This document shows positions 35,952 through 49,070 of a stretch of DNA of 64,000 nt, piece after piece. The DNA is from Fistularia commersonii (taxonomy: Eukaryota; Chordata; Actinopteri; Syngnathiformes; Fistulariidae), in assembly GCA_037954325.1 (NCBI GenBank), contig JBBMNZ010000019.1, forward strand, positions 7,640,501 through 7,704,500, in the 5' to 3' direction. Position numbers and translations under genes: made by a program. Within the stretch, counting starts at the first letter, position 1, and the number at the start of each line of letters is the position of its first letter. The notes beneath the pieces were generated by a model. That model was given only the letters and a program-made list of their open reading frames with translations, searched no databases and was not told where the DNA came from.

Positions 35952-36043
<92 letters not shown>
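35952..36043. repeat. (CA)n microsatellite, about 46 units
   Basis: A long, essentially uninterrupted CA array, likely polymorphic. Long Cys-Val frames across it are artefacts. Confidence 0.98.
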
Positions 36044-36046
<3 letters not shown>

Positions 36047-36290
36047 TGTAATCTGTCTCCTCCTTTTATCAAGTCTCTTTCAGTCTGTCGATGGTATCTC
36101 TGAATATTTCGCCACATTGGGGTAAGCAGATGGAAGGTGCCAAAAACGTTCAAGAAAAAAGAGGAGACAGAAGGGGGATGGAGACTAGAATGTGTGAAAG
36201 CTGACATGCAGAATAGCCTGCCACCGTCATATGTATTCTGGGCTACTTTGAGAAACCAGTTAATTCATTTCTGTCTCTTCGCTTACATTC

Positions 36291-36348
36291 AAATACATAC
36301 AAATACATACAAATAGGCCCCGGCACATCACAATGCTGGGGCCTATTT
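36291..36348. repeat. 10-bp tandem repeat followed by a 15-bp hairpin
   Basis: AAATACATAC is repeated 2.5 times at 36291-36315. It overlaps a hairpin with arms AAATAGGCCCCGGCA (36311-36325) and TGCTGGGGCCTATTT (36334-36348), paired at 14 of 15 positions (the other would be G-U in RNA) around an 8-nt loop. Confidence 0.9.
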
Positions 36349-36485
36349 CAATAAATCTGTCAATAAAGCTTTTTTCTTATTATTTATAATCTTATCTATC
36401 TTATTTATACTGTGGGTTGTGGTGGGGAGACTGGCCAGCGGAGCCCCAGAATCCTTTGTGACTATGATTAGCTTTATGAGCTCCT

Positions 36486-37190
36486 CAAAGTCAAAGTCAG
36501 CTTTCCCATCAATTTCTGTGCATGTACTACACATAGAGGAATCGAGAGGATGCTTCTCACAATCCCAGAGTAAAAAAATAACAATATAATAATAAGAAGA
36601 ATAATAATAATCAAATGCAAATTATCAGTATAGTGCACTGTTACATTAAACAGTAAACAAACTATGAGGTATGAAGTATAAAGTGCACACAGATACAGAC
36701 TGATATTTGATGGCAGGAAAGAGTAACAGCAGATTTTTTTTTTGTGTGTACAGTTTTGCGCAAAGGTCAGTAGGTAGTATTACAATGGTACATGGTGCAA
36801 TAGCAGCATGATGGTTTTCTTATTCAGCATCTTGGGAATGGAGCAGAATTTAGGGAGTGGGATAGTGGGAAGAGAGTTCAGCATCCTGACAGCCTGGTGT
36901 ATGAAGCTGTTGGTGAGTCTGGTGGAGTGGGCCCGGAGGCTCCGGTACCCTCTCCCTAAAGGCAAAAGGCTGAACAGCCTGTGTGCAGGGTGGCTGGCAT
37001 CTCTCATTGTTGAGGACACTTTACAGGTGAGGCGAATGGTGTGTATGTTCCTCAAGGAGAGGAGTAGGGCACCGATGATCTTTCCAGCTGATTCACCACA
37101 GAGCTTTTCTTTTGTAGCCATCACCACTGTGGAGTACTTGATGAATGAGCTATTCTGCCACCTTTGGGTGCAGTAGGAACTGCATAGCAA
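36486..37190 (-). mobile_element. L2-like LINE, C-terminal end and 3' tail
   Basis: On the minus strand the ORF2 tail reads GKIIGALLLSLRNIHTIRLT, MRDASHPAHRLFSLLPLGRG, YRSLRAHSTRLTNSFIHQAV and RMLNSLPTIPLPK (37110-36835). The usual long 3'UTR follows, and the element ends with AAAGCTGACTTTGACTTTGA at 36505-36486, the L2-type 3' end. It is 5'-truncated and abuts the Gypsy fragment at about 37190. Confidence 0.88.
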
Positions 37191-37520
37191 CCAGGGGTGG
37201 AACTTTGTGGCCCAGGTGTTCAGCAAGGTCTGCCGGCATCAAGAAAACCCGGACAACACCACTACACCCTCAGAGCAACGGGTTGTTCGAGTGGTTCAAT
37301 CAAACCCTGGCCACCCAACTGGCAATTCTGACCTGTCAGCAGCAGTGAGATGGAGATCTGCACTTACCACTGGTCCTGTGGGCTTATTGGTCGGCAGTCC
37401 CGGAGTCCACTAAGTGCACCCCTAAGTCCCTTATGCTTGGGAGGGAACTAAGCATACCTGTGGACTTGGGCTCGCCACAATACTTCGGTGTATCCATCAT
37501 TTCCGGTCTCAATACCATGA
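37190..37520 (+). mobile_element. Ty3/Gypsy LTR retrotransposon integrase fragment
   Basis: Reads NQGWNFVAQVFSKVCR, frameshift, then IKKTRTTPLHPQSNGLFEWF and NQTLATQLAILTCQQQ, stop, LHLPLVLWAYWSAVPESTKC and LMLGRELSIPVDLG. This is the end of the Gypsy integrase core; the DDE glutamate lies in the GLFEWFN (usually GLVERFN) motif. No LTRs were located. Frameshift and stop mean it is dead. Confidence 0.9.
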
Positions 37521-38639
37521 AAAGGAAAAATATATATAGAACCCCTTATAAGTAGGGGGAAGACCAAAAACGATGTGGGGAAAAAATAACAGCCAATGGT
37601 CCAAAGTGAGCTATGATGAAGCACGAAACAAGATAGATTGATGATGAAACTGGAGAACTATGGCAACCACAACTAATCCTTCCAAGGATGCAACCACGAT
37701 AGCTAAAGGATAGTACTGTGAATTCTGTCACTCCTTGAAGAGGACTGCAAGGCCTTGATTGATTGATTGATTCAGCTAAATCTCTTTGAGTGGGTAGCCA
37801 GGGCTGTTAGACACTGCTTGTGAGTCTCCAGAGCCCTGTCTATGAGCACTGTGTATCTGTCTGGTACTTTCTTACTGATCTCTACACTTTTCAGTGGTTC
37901 ATTTAGCGAATTAACCACTCTCTTTGTACCCTCTCCAGTTTCTCCAGTATGGAGAGCTCACCTGCTCCTTCTGGCTACTGCTATTCATAGGATGACTGTT
38001 GCCATTGCATATTTTACTGTTTGGTTAGTGATGGATTCTGTGGAGAAAGTCATCAGTGCCAAGTAACATCCTCCAGCAGAGATTCATCTGCTACTTTGTC
38101 TCTAACTTGAGTTCCCCTAAGATTTTGTGATCTTCTGTCTTGGGACTTAGTACCTCAATCTTGTTTGTTCAGGTATGAAAAGGACATACCCTCACAGGCC
38201 TGCTGTGCTGGCTCCCCTTGCTGTAGAATCTTAATACTGTGGATAAGACCCATTGTACAGTACATCATAAGTCTAATTGCGATCATTGTTTTTCCTCGCA
38301 AATACTTGAGCAATCAGCGAGTTGTTTTGCCACCCTGCGGCAGATGAGGGAATTTAAAGCATCTGTCTTCATCCTCCTCATCCACATTGACTATGGTTGC
38401 TGTTATAGTCGAATTCCCGCAGGGTCTTAGATTCTGAGTCCTGCTCAATATGTGTCATGTTCCAGTAGCCAACTTCTCACCAGGGTGTCCTGCTCCCCTA
38501 ATATCTAAAGCTGGGATGTTATCTGAGCCAGAATATCTATTGTGGGTTTTATTCATCCCGAGATATATACTGGCTCAAAAGGGTCATGCCAGGACCAACC
38601 TGGTTAACATACTGAGTAATCCAGTCGTACACACATATA
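37521..38639. other. No gene recognised; possibly further LTR-element remains
   Basis: A (TTGA)n-like patch is at 37754-37772. The sequence 37790-38430 is more pyrimidine-rich than its surroundings with overlapping plus-strand frames, and could be non-coding part of the adjacent Gypsy element, but no LTR ends were identified. Confidence 0.3.
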
Positions 38640-38815
38640 TTCATTCATTCATTCATATCATTTCCATTATCTATGCTTATCCTGCACCAAGGGTCGCTCA
38701 GCTACCATTGGGCAAGAAGCAGGGTTTACCCTGGACTGATAACCAGTTGTTTGTAGGGCCACATATAAAGACCAGCAACCATTCACTCTCCCATTTTCAC
38801 ATCTTGGATTTTTTT
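38640..38815 (+). repeat. Dispersed teleost repeat, copy 3
   Basis: Begins with (ATTC)n, then ATTATCTATGCTTATCCTGC, CAAGGGTCGC, GGGTTTACCCTGGACTGAT and ACCATTCACTCTCCCATTTT, in the same order as copies 2 and 4. Confidence 0.8.
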
Positions 38816-41800
38816 CTCAGAAAGGGGACAACAAAAAAAGAGGATTCCAATTTGCGAATATGTTTTGAGCATGAAACAGCATCTTTTAGACTGAGGCAAC
38901 CTAAAAAAATCCATTCATTCTACGAGCAAAACAACATCTTGGAAGTAAAATGTTTCATACCAGCACATTTTCTGCTACAGGCGATTAGACGAACCGGTTA
39001 CCAATGAATTGTAAAGGGCCACAGGAAGCTTGGGTGAGGAAGGTTAATGAACCCACCTTTTCCATCATCCCAGTGGGCGGTTTTATGGGAGAAAAATTAA
39101 TTACTTGTGACGAATACACTAGTGCTTAGATGGGCTGCCATTTCTGCCAGTCGGCCTGTGAACAAAAACATTTTTCCACTGTGGTTATATTAGCCATGGA
39201 TTACCCTAATCAGCGCTGTGTGCAGAATTCATGTCAACATGTACAAAGACACAAAACTGAAGTCACATCCCTACACTCACTGACTAAACATGACAGCCTA
39301 CAAAAAATGCAAAGTTCACAAGATCTGACGATGATGGAATGCAATTTCCAGAGTAAAACTCTACACTGCCATTATGCCTCTCCTCTCTATGGCAGCAACT
39401 ATGTAAAATGACAGACACTTGGATTTAAGCTTGCAGCTCAAAATAGTGATGCAATGATAAAACAAGATGCTCAAAAAAGTGGATGAAATTTTTGGCACTC
39501 ATCTCTCCTTTAAGCACTGCCATGATTAAAAGGACATGTTTTGCACACACACACACCCTTGCCAGTTGACAGTATATGGACTCCATTAATCACATTGCTA
39601 AATATTGGTACCCTTAACCAATTGGTCAGTTGGATGAGCTTTTGGTTTACTTTGTGAGTTGGAAACTGTTGCGATCTGAACTTGAATCATCAAGTAATAA
39701 AAAATAAGTAGTTTTACTAATTACATCCATGCTGCGCTGTAAAAGACTTTCCCCCAGTTTGCATACATCAGCACAATATTATATCACATATAAGTATGAA
39801 CTGTACAATTGAAAAAGTAAAAACATGATATAAGATTACCTGCCACAAAAAGCAACACATGCATAATAACAAGAGTTCTTTCCTCAAAATAACTTGCCCT
39901 TACTCCACAATGGTCAGCCCACTGAATACACTTGAGAAAATTGGGCTCAGTGTATGCACACGGCACAGCTCACCTCAAATCCTTTGAGCTGGCCATGGAG
40001 AAGTGTCCCTGAAAGAGGGTATTAATCCTCACATGTGAATTATACCTTTGTATAATCCTCAAGAGAGAAAACTAGAAGACAGGGATAGATAAGAGCCAAG
40101 AAAGAGCTGAGGAATTTTAAGGTGGAGCTCAAAGCCAGTGGAAGAGGTAATTCAACAAGGTTTTAGACAAAATTACTGAAAAAATTAAAATAGCCATAGC
40201 AAAAAAATTAAAAACCTATCTATTTCACCTGATGGAGAAGGAATGTCAGAAAAAAAATCTTACAAAATTGTACTTATTGTAGCCTATTATTTAGCTTTTA
40301 ATGTCTCTACACTTCCACTGAAACTCAAGGACAAATTGCAATATTATTTCATTATTATTATAATTGTACAGCCATAATATACACCTGTGTGTGTTTGTGT
40401 GTGTGTCTGTGTGTGTGTGTGTGTTGGTGCATGCTATATACTACATATAGTCGTGTATATACTATACACTATAAATTAATTTCAATGGCTGGACATAATC
40501 TTGCAATTCCTTCCTTGGGTATTTTAGGGAAGTAAAAAGGAAACTGCAATAATTTTATTTTTTTTAGAGAAGTTAAGGAGCTTCATGTTCTACATTTTTA
40601 TTTTATATTTTTTATTTACTTTAGATGATACATACATTCTATATTGTGTAACACGAGAAAAATAAAAACTGATAAAAAAAATATGCATTTTAAAATAGGA
40701 ACCAGATGAAAATGGGTCCCAGGCTTTGAGCATTGCTAAGTAACTAAATATGTTTAACAGCAAATCACATTTGACCTTATTACTTCACATGAAAATATGC
40801 AATTGTTTGTTGGTTTTGTAGCTGTGGATAATAGATATTTTCATCTGAGTTTTTCTTTTTTTTTCCTGCCTATTGGAGATAGGTAAGATAATCTAGTTAA
40901 TCCAAGTGGGTTGATCTTTAAGATGTGTGATAAACTGGGGGCTTGAGTGATTAAGTTTAGTTTTTAGGCTAAATTAACAATTAAAGTCTCAGGATTAGCA
41001 GAAAAATGCATCACCACAAAGCTGAAAGAGGAGGTTTCTGTCCGGAACTCATGGAATTGCAGTTAGTCATGCGATTGTGCCTGAGACTGACAAAAGGACA
41101 GAGATAGTAACTTCAACGCTGAATAAACAATCAAAAATGAAATGTAGAACTTAATTAACCAATCAGTGACTGTTTGGCCTTTTGGGAAACAGAACTGACG
41201 CAATTTGTGAAGGTGTAGTGAATATGCAATGGCATCGATTGTCTTTAAAGCTCTTAATGGGACATGCGTAATTATGGAAACACAGTCACAGATGCTCGGG
41301 GTGATATAATGGCATCCGAAGGCTCACTTAATTGAATGCAGTCATATTTGTCCTATGGGAGCTTTATCAAAATACTGGAGCCTATTCCAGATTTAGTTAG
41401 AGACTAATTTCAGTCATCATCATCTACCTAAAGGACAAAGCTGCTGGTGGATAAAATGGTCCGTATGACATTTATGAAGGATGTTTGGATTCCATTTGTC
41501 CATACGAGCAAGCAAGACCCAAAAAGGAAATATATTTTAATTCAGTTTTTCAGTAAAACCTTTAAAATTTGTCACTTTTTATGTGAACATTGTGGTTTCA
41601 GTCTTGCTATATTTTCATCAAATATATGAAAAACCAGGAAATATTGTGTGAAGAAGATAATTGAGGATAATCATTTGCAGACTTAAATTACTCCAAAGAC
41701 AAGCCCATGTGGTTCATCTATGTATGATCTACTTAAAGTAGTATACTATCAAAGGCTTTGGATTCTTGTCTTGGTTAGACGCTCCTGGGGAGAAAATACC

Positions 41801-43289
41801 ATGGCTGTCCACAATATTAGATATAAATGAATAGCAGTGCTCCTCAAGTGGAATAGGTCTATGAGGTTTGGGGTCATTACTTTAAGTTAGAGGGAAGATA
41901 GGGAATGTTGACTGAAAGTCATATCTCAAGAGACAATTTAAGGTCATTGCTGATTGCACAGATGTCACAGTAACATGTATGGGGGTATGTGGTTGTATCA
42001 TGGATCATGTGGCAAAGGCACTCTACTTGTCACAGAGATTGCCCAGTTTAACACTTCTTTTGACAGAAATAGACTAACAATGTACAGTAAAGCTGCCCAG
42101 TATTATGTACACGTTAGTCTTCTATAAAAAAACGGATGGGCAATTTAGTTTTTCAGATGTGGAAACTGAACATTTCACTCCGAACATGGTATTTCCTGAA
42201 CAGGAAACTTAAGACATGAGCTATTTTTCTTCTTTCATTTCTTTCTATCAGTCATGTGATTTAATGGTTTCAAAATAAATATTGCTCATACAAAACTATT
42301 TCAAATCAGAAACAAATATTGGGAAGACAGATATCTTCTTGCAAATACGATATAAAAACAAATACGCTATCAACATGTGTTCCCACAGAGCTTTTGAATT
42401 AATAAGCAATATTAATGCTTTATTCAAGATACAGTATACTATTTAATGTGTACACTGTTTTAAGGGAACCTAAATGCACTTTATACTGGGGCAGGTATTG
42501 GAAAGGCTTCCAAAACGCTCTGAGGTAGGTTTGGGTTAATATACAGGTTCCTGCACCAGTCTGCTAGCTCTTATCCAGATAGTCTTTCCCCCACTTTTTC
42601 TTTTTTTTGTCTTGCCTGAGCAATCAGTCATTATCTAAAGTGAAGCAACTTGTGGAGATTTAAGTAAGTGTAAGCTGATATATGCTTGTGGAGTATAGGT
42701 CAGCAAATTTTTCATTTGAGCAAGAAAGAGATTATATAAATCTGAATTATGGGATTGGTAACTGTCACAAGTTAACAGTGAACAACTTTTTTCCTCATAG
42801 CATTTATTTTCAACTTCATAAACATATCTGAATGCAAGCATGTCTTGTATTACACCACTTCAGTGGCTGTCGCTGATAAACAGTTTTATATAACTTCCAG
42901 TTATAATATTCTCACACATGCACATACGGTGTCGCAACACTCTAGACAGATGAGGAAAATATTATTCTGTGCTGTGTCTTTGCCTTGCCTTTGTGTTGTC
43001 ACATTTACATGGTATTGGGGCATGCATCCCTTTATGATCAATAGAGGCATAGACCTGGAATGAAGGCCTCTGGGCAGGTTCACCCATGTTGCACTGGTTT
43101 CAGATTAAGGGACAGACAAAAGAGAACACCTGGTGCTCCAGATTGAGGGTTGGGCGTGTGACTAACAACCCACCATTGTAAAATCACTATCCTGTTACAG
43201 ACACTGCAATGTAGGCTATAACTGATCTACCAGGTCCTGATGGAGGCTCCTACCAAAAAACAGCAGAGGGACCACGGCTGATGAAGGGC
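38816..43289. other. Mostly unique sequence; microsatellite and a possible conserved non-coding element
   Basis: A TG array with interruptions is at 40385-40424. A stretch at 40960-41420 is rich in TTAATTA, ATTAACCAAT, GTAATTATGG and ATCGATTGTC-like words and reads like an enhancer-type conserved element. No exon with splice sites and no transposon coding sequence were supported. The 93-codon plus-strand frame at 39130-39411 is unrecognised. Confidence 0.35.
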
Positions 43290-44820
43290 AACACAAGGAC
43301 ATGAGAGGTGTGAAAGGGAGTCGACTCGAATCCAAAACAACCATCCATCTCGGGTCATGGAATGTAAGGATAATGTTTGAACTATCCAAGAGAACACAAG
43401 TCATAAAGGTAATGCTTGACTACAATCTCAACTTCCTGGACATCAGTGAGTGCAGATGGACAGGCTTGGGTAAACAACCATCCTGTATTCTGGAAAGGAG
43501 AAATACCACTTTAATGGGGTTGCCCTAATGATCTGAAAGAAGAAAGTTAACTTTGATGGAATGGGGGTCAATCAATAATAGAATGTTGTGTGCACTCTTC
43601 AGAATGAGATCATGTAATTTGACAACCAACAATGCAGAGGCTGATCTGCCTGATCTCAGAAAAGTCACCCAGATTGACCATCAATAGCCAGTTGTGATGA
43701 TCATTACCGGTGCTTGATAAGAGTCAAGAGGAGCAGATGTCATCATCACCATCGGTGGCACTGATCATCTATTGACTACTGAGCTGAGACTCAACCTCAG
43801 TAAGGTGTGCCCTGAGAATGGAGGTTAGAAACAATTTGACATTGCTAAGCTCAAAAGATGTGAGGTGAAATAAGAATTCATTTCCTGGCATTTACATTTG
43901 GGAAAGAAGAGAACATTGACATGAAATGGGACAAGATCTAGATTGCACACAACAGCAGGAAAGAACATTTGTTTTAAAAAGAATAAAAATGAAAAATTGA
44001 TGAGACCTGGAACTTGGCAAGAAACAGAAGAGCAAAATATTTTGGAGGAAACACTGCCAAACCAGCACCCAAAGAACACAAGGGCAAACCCTTGAACAGG
44101 ACAGGGATACAAACAGGGATGAGAAACACGGAGCAACAGCTTACAAACAAGCCATTATTTAAAGTCCTGCCTCTGAAGCAGCTGCTGCTAGGGAAGACAA
44201 AAGCATGGTCTCCAAAATCAGCAAGTAGCGTTAGAGACAAAATTCAAGCAAACCAGCTGTTGTGAAATGCAAGAATGACAAAATCACCAATGAAAGGCAA
44301 TAAGCAGAGCATTGGGTCTTGCACGTTCAAGTTGTCCTTAAATTGTTCCTGGAAAGACCCCTGACATCAAATCGGTTCATGCATAACTCTAGACTGCTGG
44401 CATAGAAACATCTACTGAAGTGCTTCAAGAAGACCTGAAAGACAGAAAGTATCCCAACAGATTGGGTCAAAGGCCTTATTGCAAAAGCTGTGGTCACTGT
44501 CATCACCTTCTTCTGTGTTCTAAACAAAGTTTTCTGCAAAGTCCTGCTGAAAAAATGGATAAAGCAGTGACACCAAGCTCAGTGAAGAGCAAGCAAAGTT
44601 CAGGAGCAGACATGGATGCATTTGCCAGATTTTTGCTCTTCTCAACTTCATTTAGCAATGCAGGGAATGCAAATGCCCCCCTCTACATACATTTGATATA
44701 TTTCAAGAGAGGATTTGACAGCCTACATAGGAGGAGCCTCTGGAAGATATTATGACAAGACAGAGTCCCTCTGGGATTGATTCGGTGATCAGCAAATCCT
44801 AAAACAACTTTGAATGTTGT
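43290..44820 (+). mobile_element. Non-LTR LINE with APE-type endonuclease, endonuclease start and partial RT
   Basis: The endonuclease start is clear at 43340-43475: TTIHLGSWNVRIMFELSKRT, QVIKVMLDYNLNFLDISECR and WTGLGK. Broken linker text follows at 43600-44330. RT text appears near 44410-44535: VLQEDLKDRKYPNRLG-like, and IMLLSVP-like text is replaced by frameshifts with FCKVLLKKW. The block NAPLYIHLIYFKRGFDSLHR then RSLWKIL at 44668-44753 matches the conserved INFIDFEKAFDS motif A, in which the aspartates are changed to YFKRG. Proteins of this family are often annotated as craniofacial development protein 2-like. Non-functional. Confidence 0.82.
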
Positions 44821-47800
44821 GTAATAATGAACAATAACTGTCTGAAGCCTGTCATGTAAAATTGTTTGTCACATTAAAACATTGTTCTTTTTCCTCTGAT
44901 TATATATTTACATCTTTGGCTGCCAACAATGAATCACCTTGGTAACCGCTGTGTGCAAAAATGTATAGCCTTTCTTGCAATTGCTGTATTTCATGCAGAA
45001 TAAATGCCATTAAATCTGACATTTGCACAAGCAGACACTCAGCATGAAAATCAACTATATTACAAAGTGGCTTTTTCTCCCTCTCAATCTGTCTGACAGT
45101 TCAATTTCCTGTGCAAAGCCTTAATTTGGAGCACCCTCTCTACACTGTATCTAGAATTTAGATCTTACAAGGTCATCGTGGAACAAAGAACGAGGGGCCA
45201 TTGTGCAGATATTCATCTGCAATGTGATTTCTTATTTTACCCTTGTGCCACTACACATCCTGAGCAGAGCTTGTTTGCACTGGGTCACTTTTATCTATAT
45301 CCACTCATAAAGCTTGTACGCATTTAATAGACAGTTGGTGCTTTGAACTGACAGCTATTACACAAAAAACTGTGCACATTAAGGTTAATAATTCACAATA
45401 ACTGCATGTTTTTAGCAGTTACTTATACATAATTTAATCTGTCTATCTAGGCTGATTAAAAGTATTCAATCTTTAAATAGCTAAAACGTATTAATTGTTC
45501 AACAAGATGCTCATCTTTAATCTGCACGATGATAGTATCCTCATTGTTTGTAAGAAAAAATAGAAAACAAGTCTATCTTATGAAGAATAAAATTGGCGAA
45601 ATGATTGTATGTGAAAGACAAATAAAATAAGTAATATATTACAGCCACAAATATTATTAATTAAAAATGTAAATAACTTTATATAATTTTGTAAATAATG
45701 CAACAATGTATTTCTTACTACTTACAATAGTACTGTTACTTTGATCAAATAAGTTTGATGATTTGTCTCTCTCACACACAGATACACCAGTGTTTATTGA
45801 TTGATGTTTGCGCTTAAAGTAATTGCTAAGGTCAATCTAGACAGATGAACTGTTTTCTAGCTTCATTAAAGGAAACAACAACTTCTTCTCCAGTCATTCA
45901 GTGTGAGCTATTGACTCAAAGTCCTGTGACATTTTGATGCAGAAACAAATTTGTGCAGATTTTTTAAACTGATTGCCGTTCTTGCCCTTTAGTCTTTTGG
46001 ACAAGGCTCAATCTGGTCTGATTTTGTGAATGAACCTTTATACGTTTGTTTACAGAAGAATAGAGTTATAAGACTTAAGGCTTCAAATAAAAACCTTCAA
46101 CTTCACATGCATGCATGTGCATTTTCACTCATTTAGTTACACTGTCACTTTTGTAGGGATTGAAACTACTGAAATCAAGATTTGTAAAAATGTAATCTTA
46201 CCTTCAAGTGGCAGGCATTTCATATTTATGAATATATATTTAGAGATTATATAGAGATTTTTTTTTATTGCGTATGGTGAATACAATCTTTATTGAAGCT
46301 TGAATTACCCTGCACTGGATTTATGAAATGACAGTTTTAGGATAATTTCCATTGGATTTAACCTTGTGTAATTAGAGAACAAGAGCTGGCGTAATATTCA
46401 GTCTTCATGGTACCACTTGAATCACACTGCACCTTCAACAGCATCATGTAATAGGGTTGTATAAGACTGCTGTCTGTCTGTATTAATCCTAGCCAATCGT
46501 ATCAAAGAGGCTGAAAAATGCTGTGTGATTTTTTTGTAATGTAAAATTAATAGTTACCACACAATAAAGAATTGTAGTATTAGAGTAGTACTGACAGGAT
46601 ACTCTTTAAACAGAATGATTAAAAATGTTCTCACATAATGAACTGTTGGTCGTGGTTCTCTTTTTCTTTTTTTTTTTTTTTTCCAGAAATGATGAAGGCA
46701 AGTTAGTGAACACTGCAGAATAGAATTTTTTTGCTCTGTAGCTTTTAAAACAGTTCAGCTTCCCTGGCAAAATTTTGAAAAGATGACTGTCTATAGTTAT
46801 TTTAAATGGGGGGTAATTTTGGTGCGAATTAAGCACCATTGATTCAGATATAATTATCTTTTTTTTGAAACTTAAGAATACGATTAGCATGAGTAAAAAC
46901 AGTGGTAATGCAAACAGTTCTAATTGCAAAATGTGCATTAATACTTAACTTTTCGAACTTCATTTTAGCATCATACTTGGAGCTTCACCTTTTCCTGTAA
47001 ATTCTTTCAAATATGGGCTTCAGTATCTTTTTCAAAAAGACACTAATAGAAATTAAACCAATAAAGGCATGTAAAATGAGAGCCAGGCACTTAGTGAGTT
47101 CAATGGTTTTATTCAAAGCCCAACATCAGACTACTTAATCATTCAACAAATCCTCAGACTGTGAGAAGCCTTTTCATGTTTAGTATGCTGTTGCAAGTTT
47201 AGTGCCCTCTCTTGTGATACCATACTGAGAGCTGTTTAAAATTTGCCATTCAAGTTTATTCCAGTTTCATAATAAACATGATTCTTTACACTAATAAGTT
47301 GGAAATACATATGGTTTGAATACAGATTAAAAAAGACGGAACATTTGCTTTTTAAGTTTTTACCAATGGTAGTTCCAATATTCAATGTTCTCAAAATTGC
47401 AAAGACAATTATTGGTAAATCATCTCTTTAGATAAATAACTTCACCAAAAAACATTAAAAATTATCAAATTGGATTTTGTTTCAAATAGAAAAATCTGTC
47501 ATTCCGAAACCTTTCATTGAATTAAATTTTTCCTCATTGCAGAAGGGTTGTTATATGGGTTGTTTTACTGACATTACGTTAATGAGCAGATAAGACGAAA
47601 TTTGCCAATTTTGTACTCCTGGAACATTTTGCAATTCAATTACCTTTTCTGGAACTAGGGCCATTTTTCATGGATTTAGGCTGAATAGTAACTAAGGACC
47701 TTGGACCTCTGTACCCATAGCCATTTTAGCTACTACTCAGAGACAGGGTCTTTTTACAGTTCCATGGGGACTCATGACATTGGTGCTTGATGATTGGTAG

Positions 47801-48189
47801 AACTCATAAACCCTGCCAGTACAGTCAGATACTGACTGTGGATCACCCATTTTAAAAACTAATGTTGTCATGGGTCAACTGTTTTCTTGCAACTTGCATC
47901 AACATAAACAGACCTTTTATTTCCTGCTAAGCCACGGGGATTTTGAAGGCTTGCATAACATAACGTTACATAATTTCCCTAAAGTAAGCACAGAGTTCCA
48001 CTTAATTAGGTGCTCCTTATTAGTACTGATTAGAACTGAAACCTTTCTTGCACAAATTCAAGTGCTAAAAACATTACCCAGTGATTTTGTTCCATACTGA
48101 CAAGACAGAAGTATGCAATTGCTTCCAATTTGTCAGCTTCATGTAATTTACAGGATGAAGTCACAACAGTGAGGCAAAGACAAATAAAA
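44821..48189. other. No gene recognised; repeat-poor
   Basis: AT-rich, largely unique sequence. Segments at 44900-45350 have a balanced composition and could be conserved non-coding DNA. A T run is at 46660-46682. No supportable exon. Confidence 0.35.
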
Positions 48190-48620
48190 GGACAACACCT
48201 CAGTCAACAGAACCATCTTGGCAACAGACCACATCTGCTCCCTACTGGACCTCTGCCTGCAGACCAACTACTTCCAGTGAACCGGAGATTTCTACAGATA
48301 GACAGACACATGGATGTGCCACGGACTGACCCGTAGCCCCTATTATTGCCAACCAATATACGAAGAGTAGGGCACTCGCCTCCTTCAGGGGCTCACCATG
48401 CAGCCAATGGTTCAGATATATCGATGACACATGGGTTGAAATCAAGAAGGAAGAGCTGAAAACTTTCTCGACACACCTCAACATGATCAACACCCATATC
48501 AAATTCACTAGAGGGGATGTCACTGATGACAAACTTCAATTTTGGACTACTGTGTTCACATACTCGGACCCACACGCAGACACAAGACTCCACCAAACCA
48601 GGGATAAAGTTAAGAACTAT
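48190..48620 (+). mobile_element. Penelope-like element reverse-transcriptase fragment
   Basis: Reads DNTSVNRTILATDHICSLLD then LCLQTNYFQ and GDFYR (48191-48300). A decayed GSP...ANxYMEE block with a frameshift follows. Then a clean frame runs RALASFRGSPCSQWFRYIDD, TWVEIKKEELKTFSTHLNMI, NTHIKFTRGDVTDDKLQF and LDYCVHI (about 48370-48555). The catalytic YIDD at 48417-48428 is intact. The order matches Penelope-like RT (TYF, MGSP, FRYVDDTW, NIKFTRE). A GIY-YIG endonuclease was not found downstream. Stops at 48270-48300 show it is dead. Confidence 0.85.
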
Positions 48621-49070
48621 ACTGACAAGGGCTAAACAACTTGAACAGCTCGACAATGCAGTTTGGTGTCAGCATCGAGAGAACACCAGTGCCAGCATAC
48701 CGTGAGGATATGGCAGCAAGGTGAGCTCAAGGAAAGACCTGGTGGCAAGGTGTAGATGCATCCAAACTCACAGGAGGGGTCCTGAATGGAACCAGAACAC
48801 CAACACCAGGTGGGAAAGTGCCAGCAATCAAAACAAACTTGTGGAGATTAGTCGGGGCTGGAAGGCCAGGCAGAAGAGCGCTGGAACAGGTTGAGTGTCT
48901 GTACTGAGGGGGGTACTCAAAGGACACCCAGATGGAACCATGAGGCCCGAGTGACAGGGTAGATGGCATAGGACACAGAGTGCAAGACCTAGCAATCAGT
49001 GCGACTGAGGCTCTCACTTTTGAGTCCTTAGTGATTGCCCGTAATTTACAGCTGCCATGCATCCCCTAAC
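48621..49070. other. GC-richer unclassified segment, probably repeat-derived
   Basis: Markedly more GC-rich than neighbouring DNA. It holds a 111-codon minus-strand frame (49062-48727) with no recognisable domain. Adjacent to the Penelope fragment, it may be part of the same insertion or another repeat. Confidence 0.35.

Noticed and set aside
35799..36207. Cys-Val repeat proteins across the CA array
   Set aside because: Pure translation artefact of the (CA)n microsatellite. The same applies to 13221-13514 and 26949-27234.
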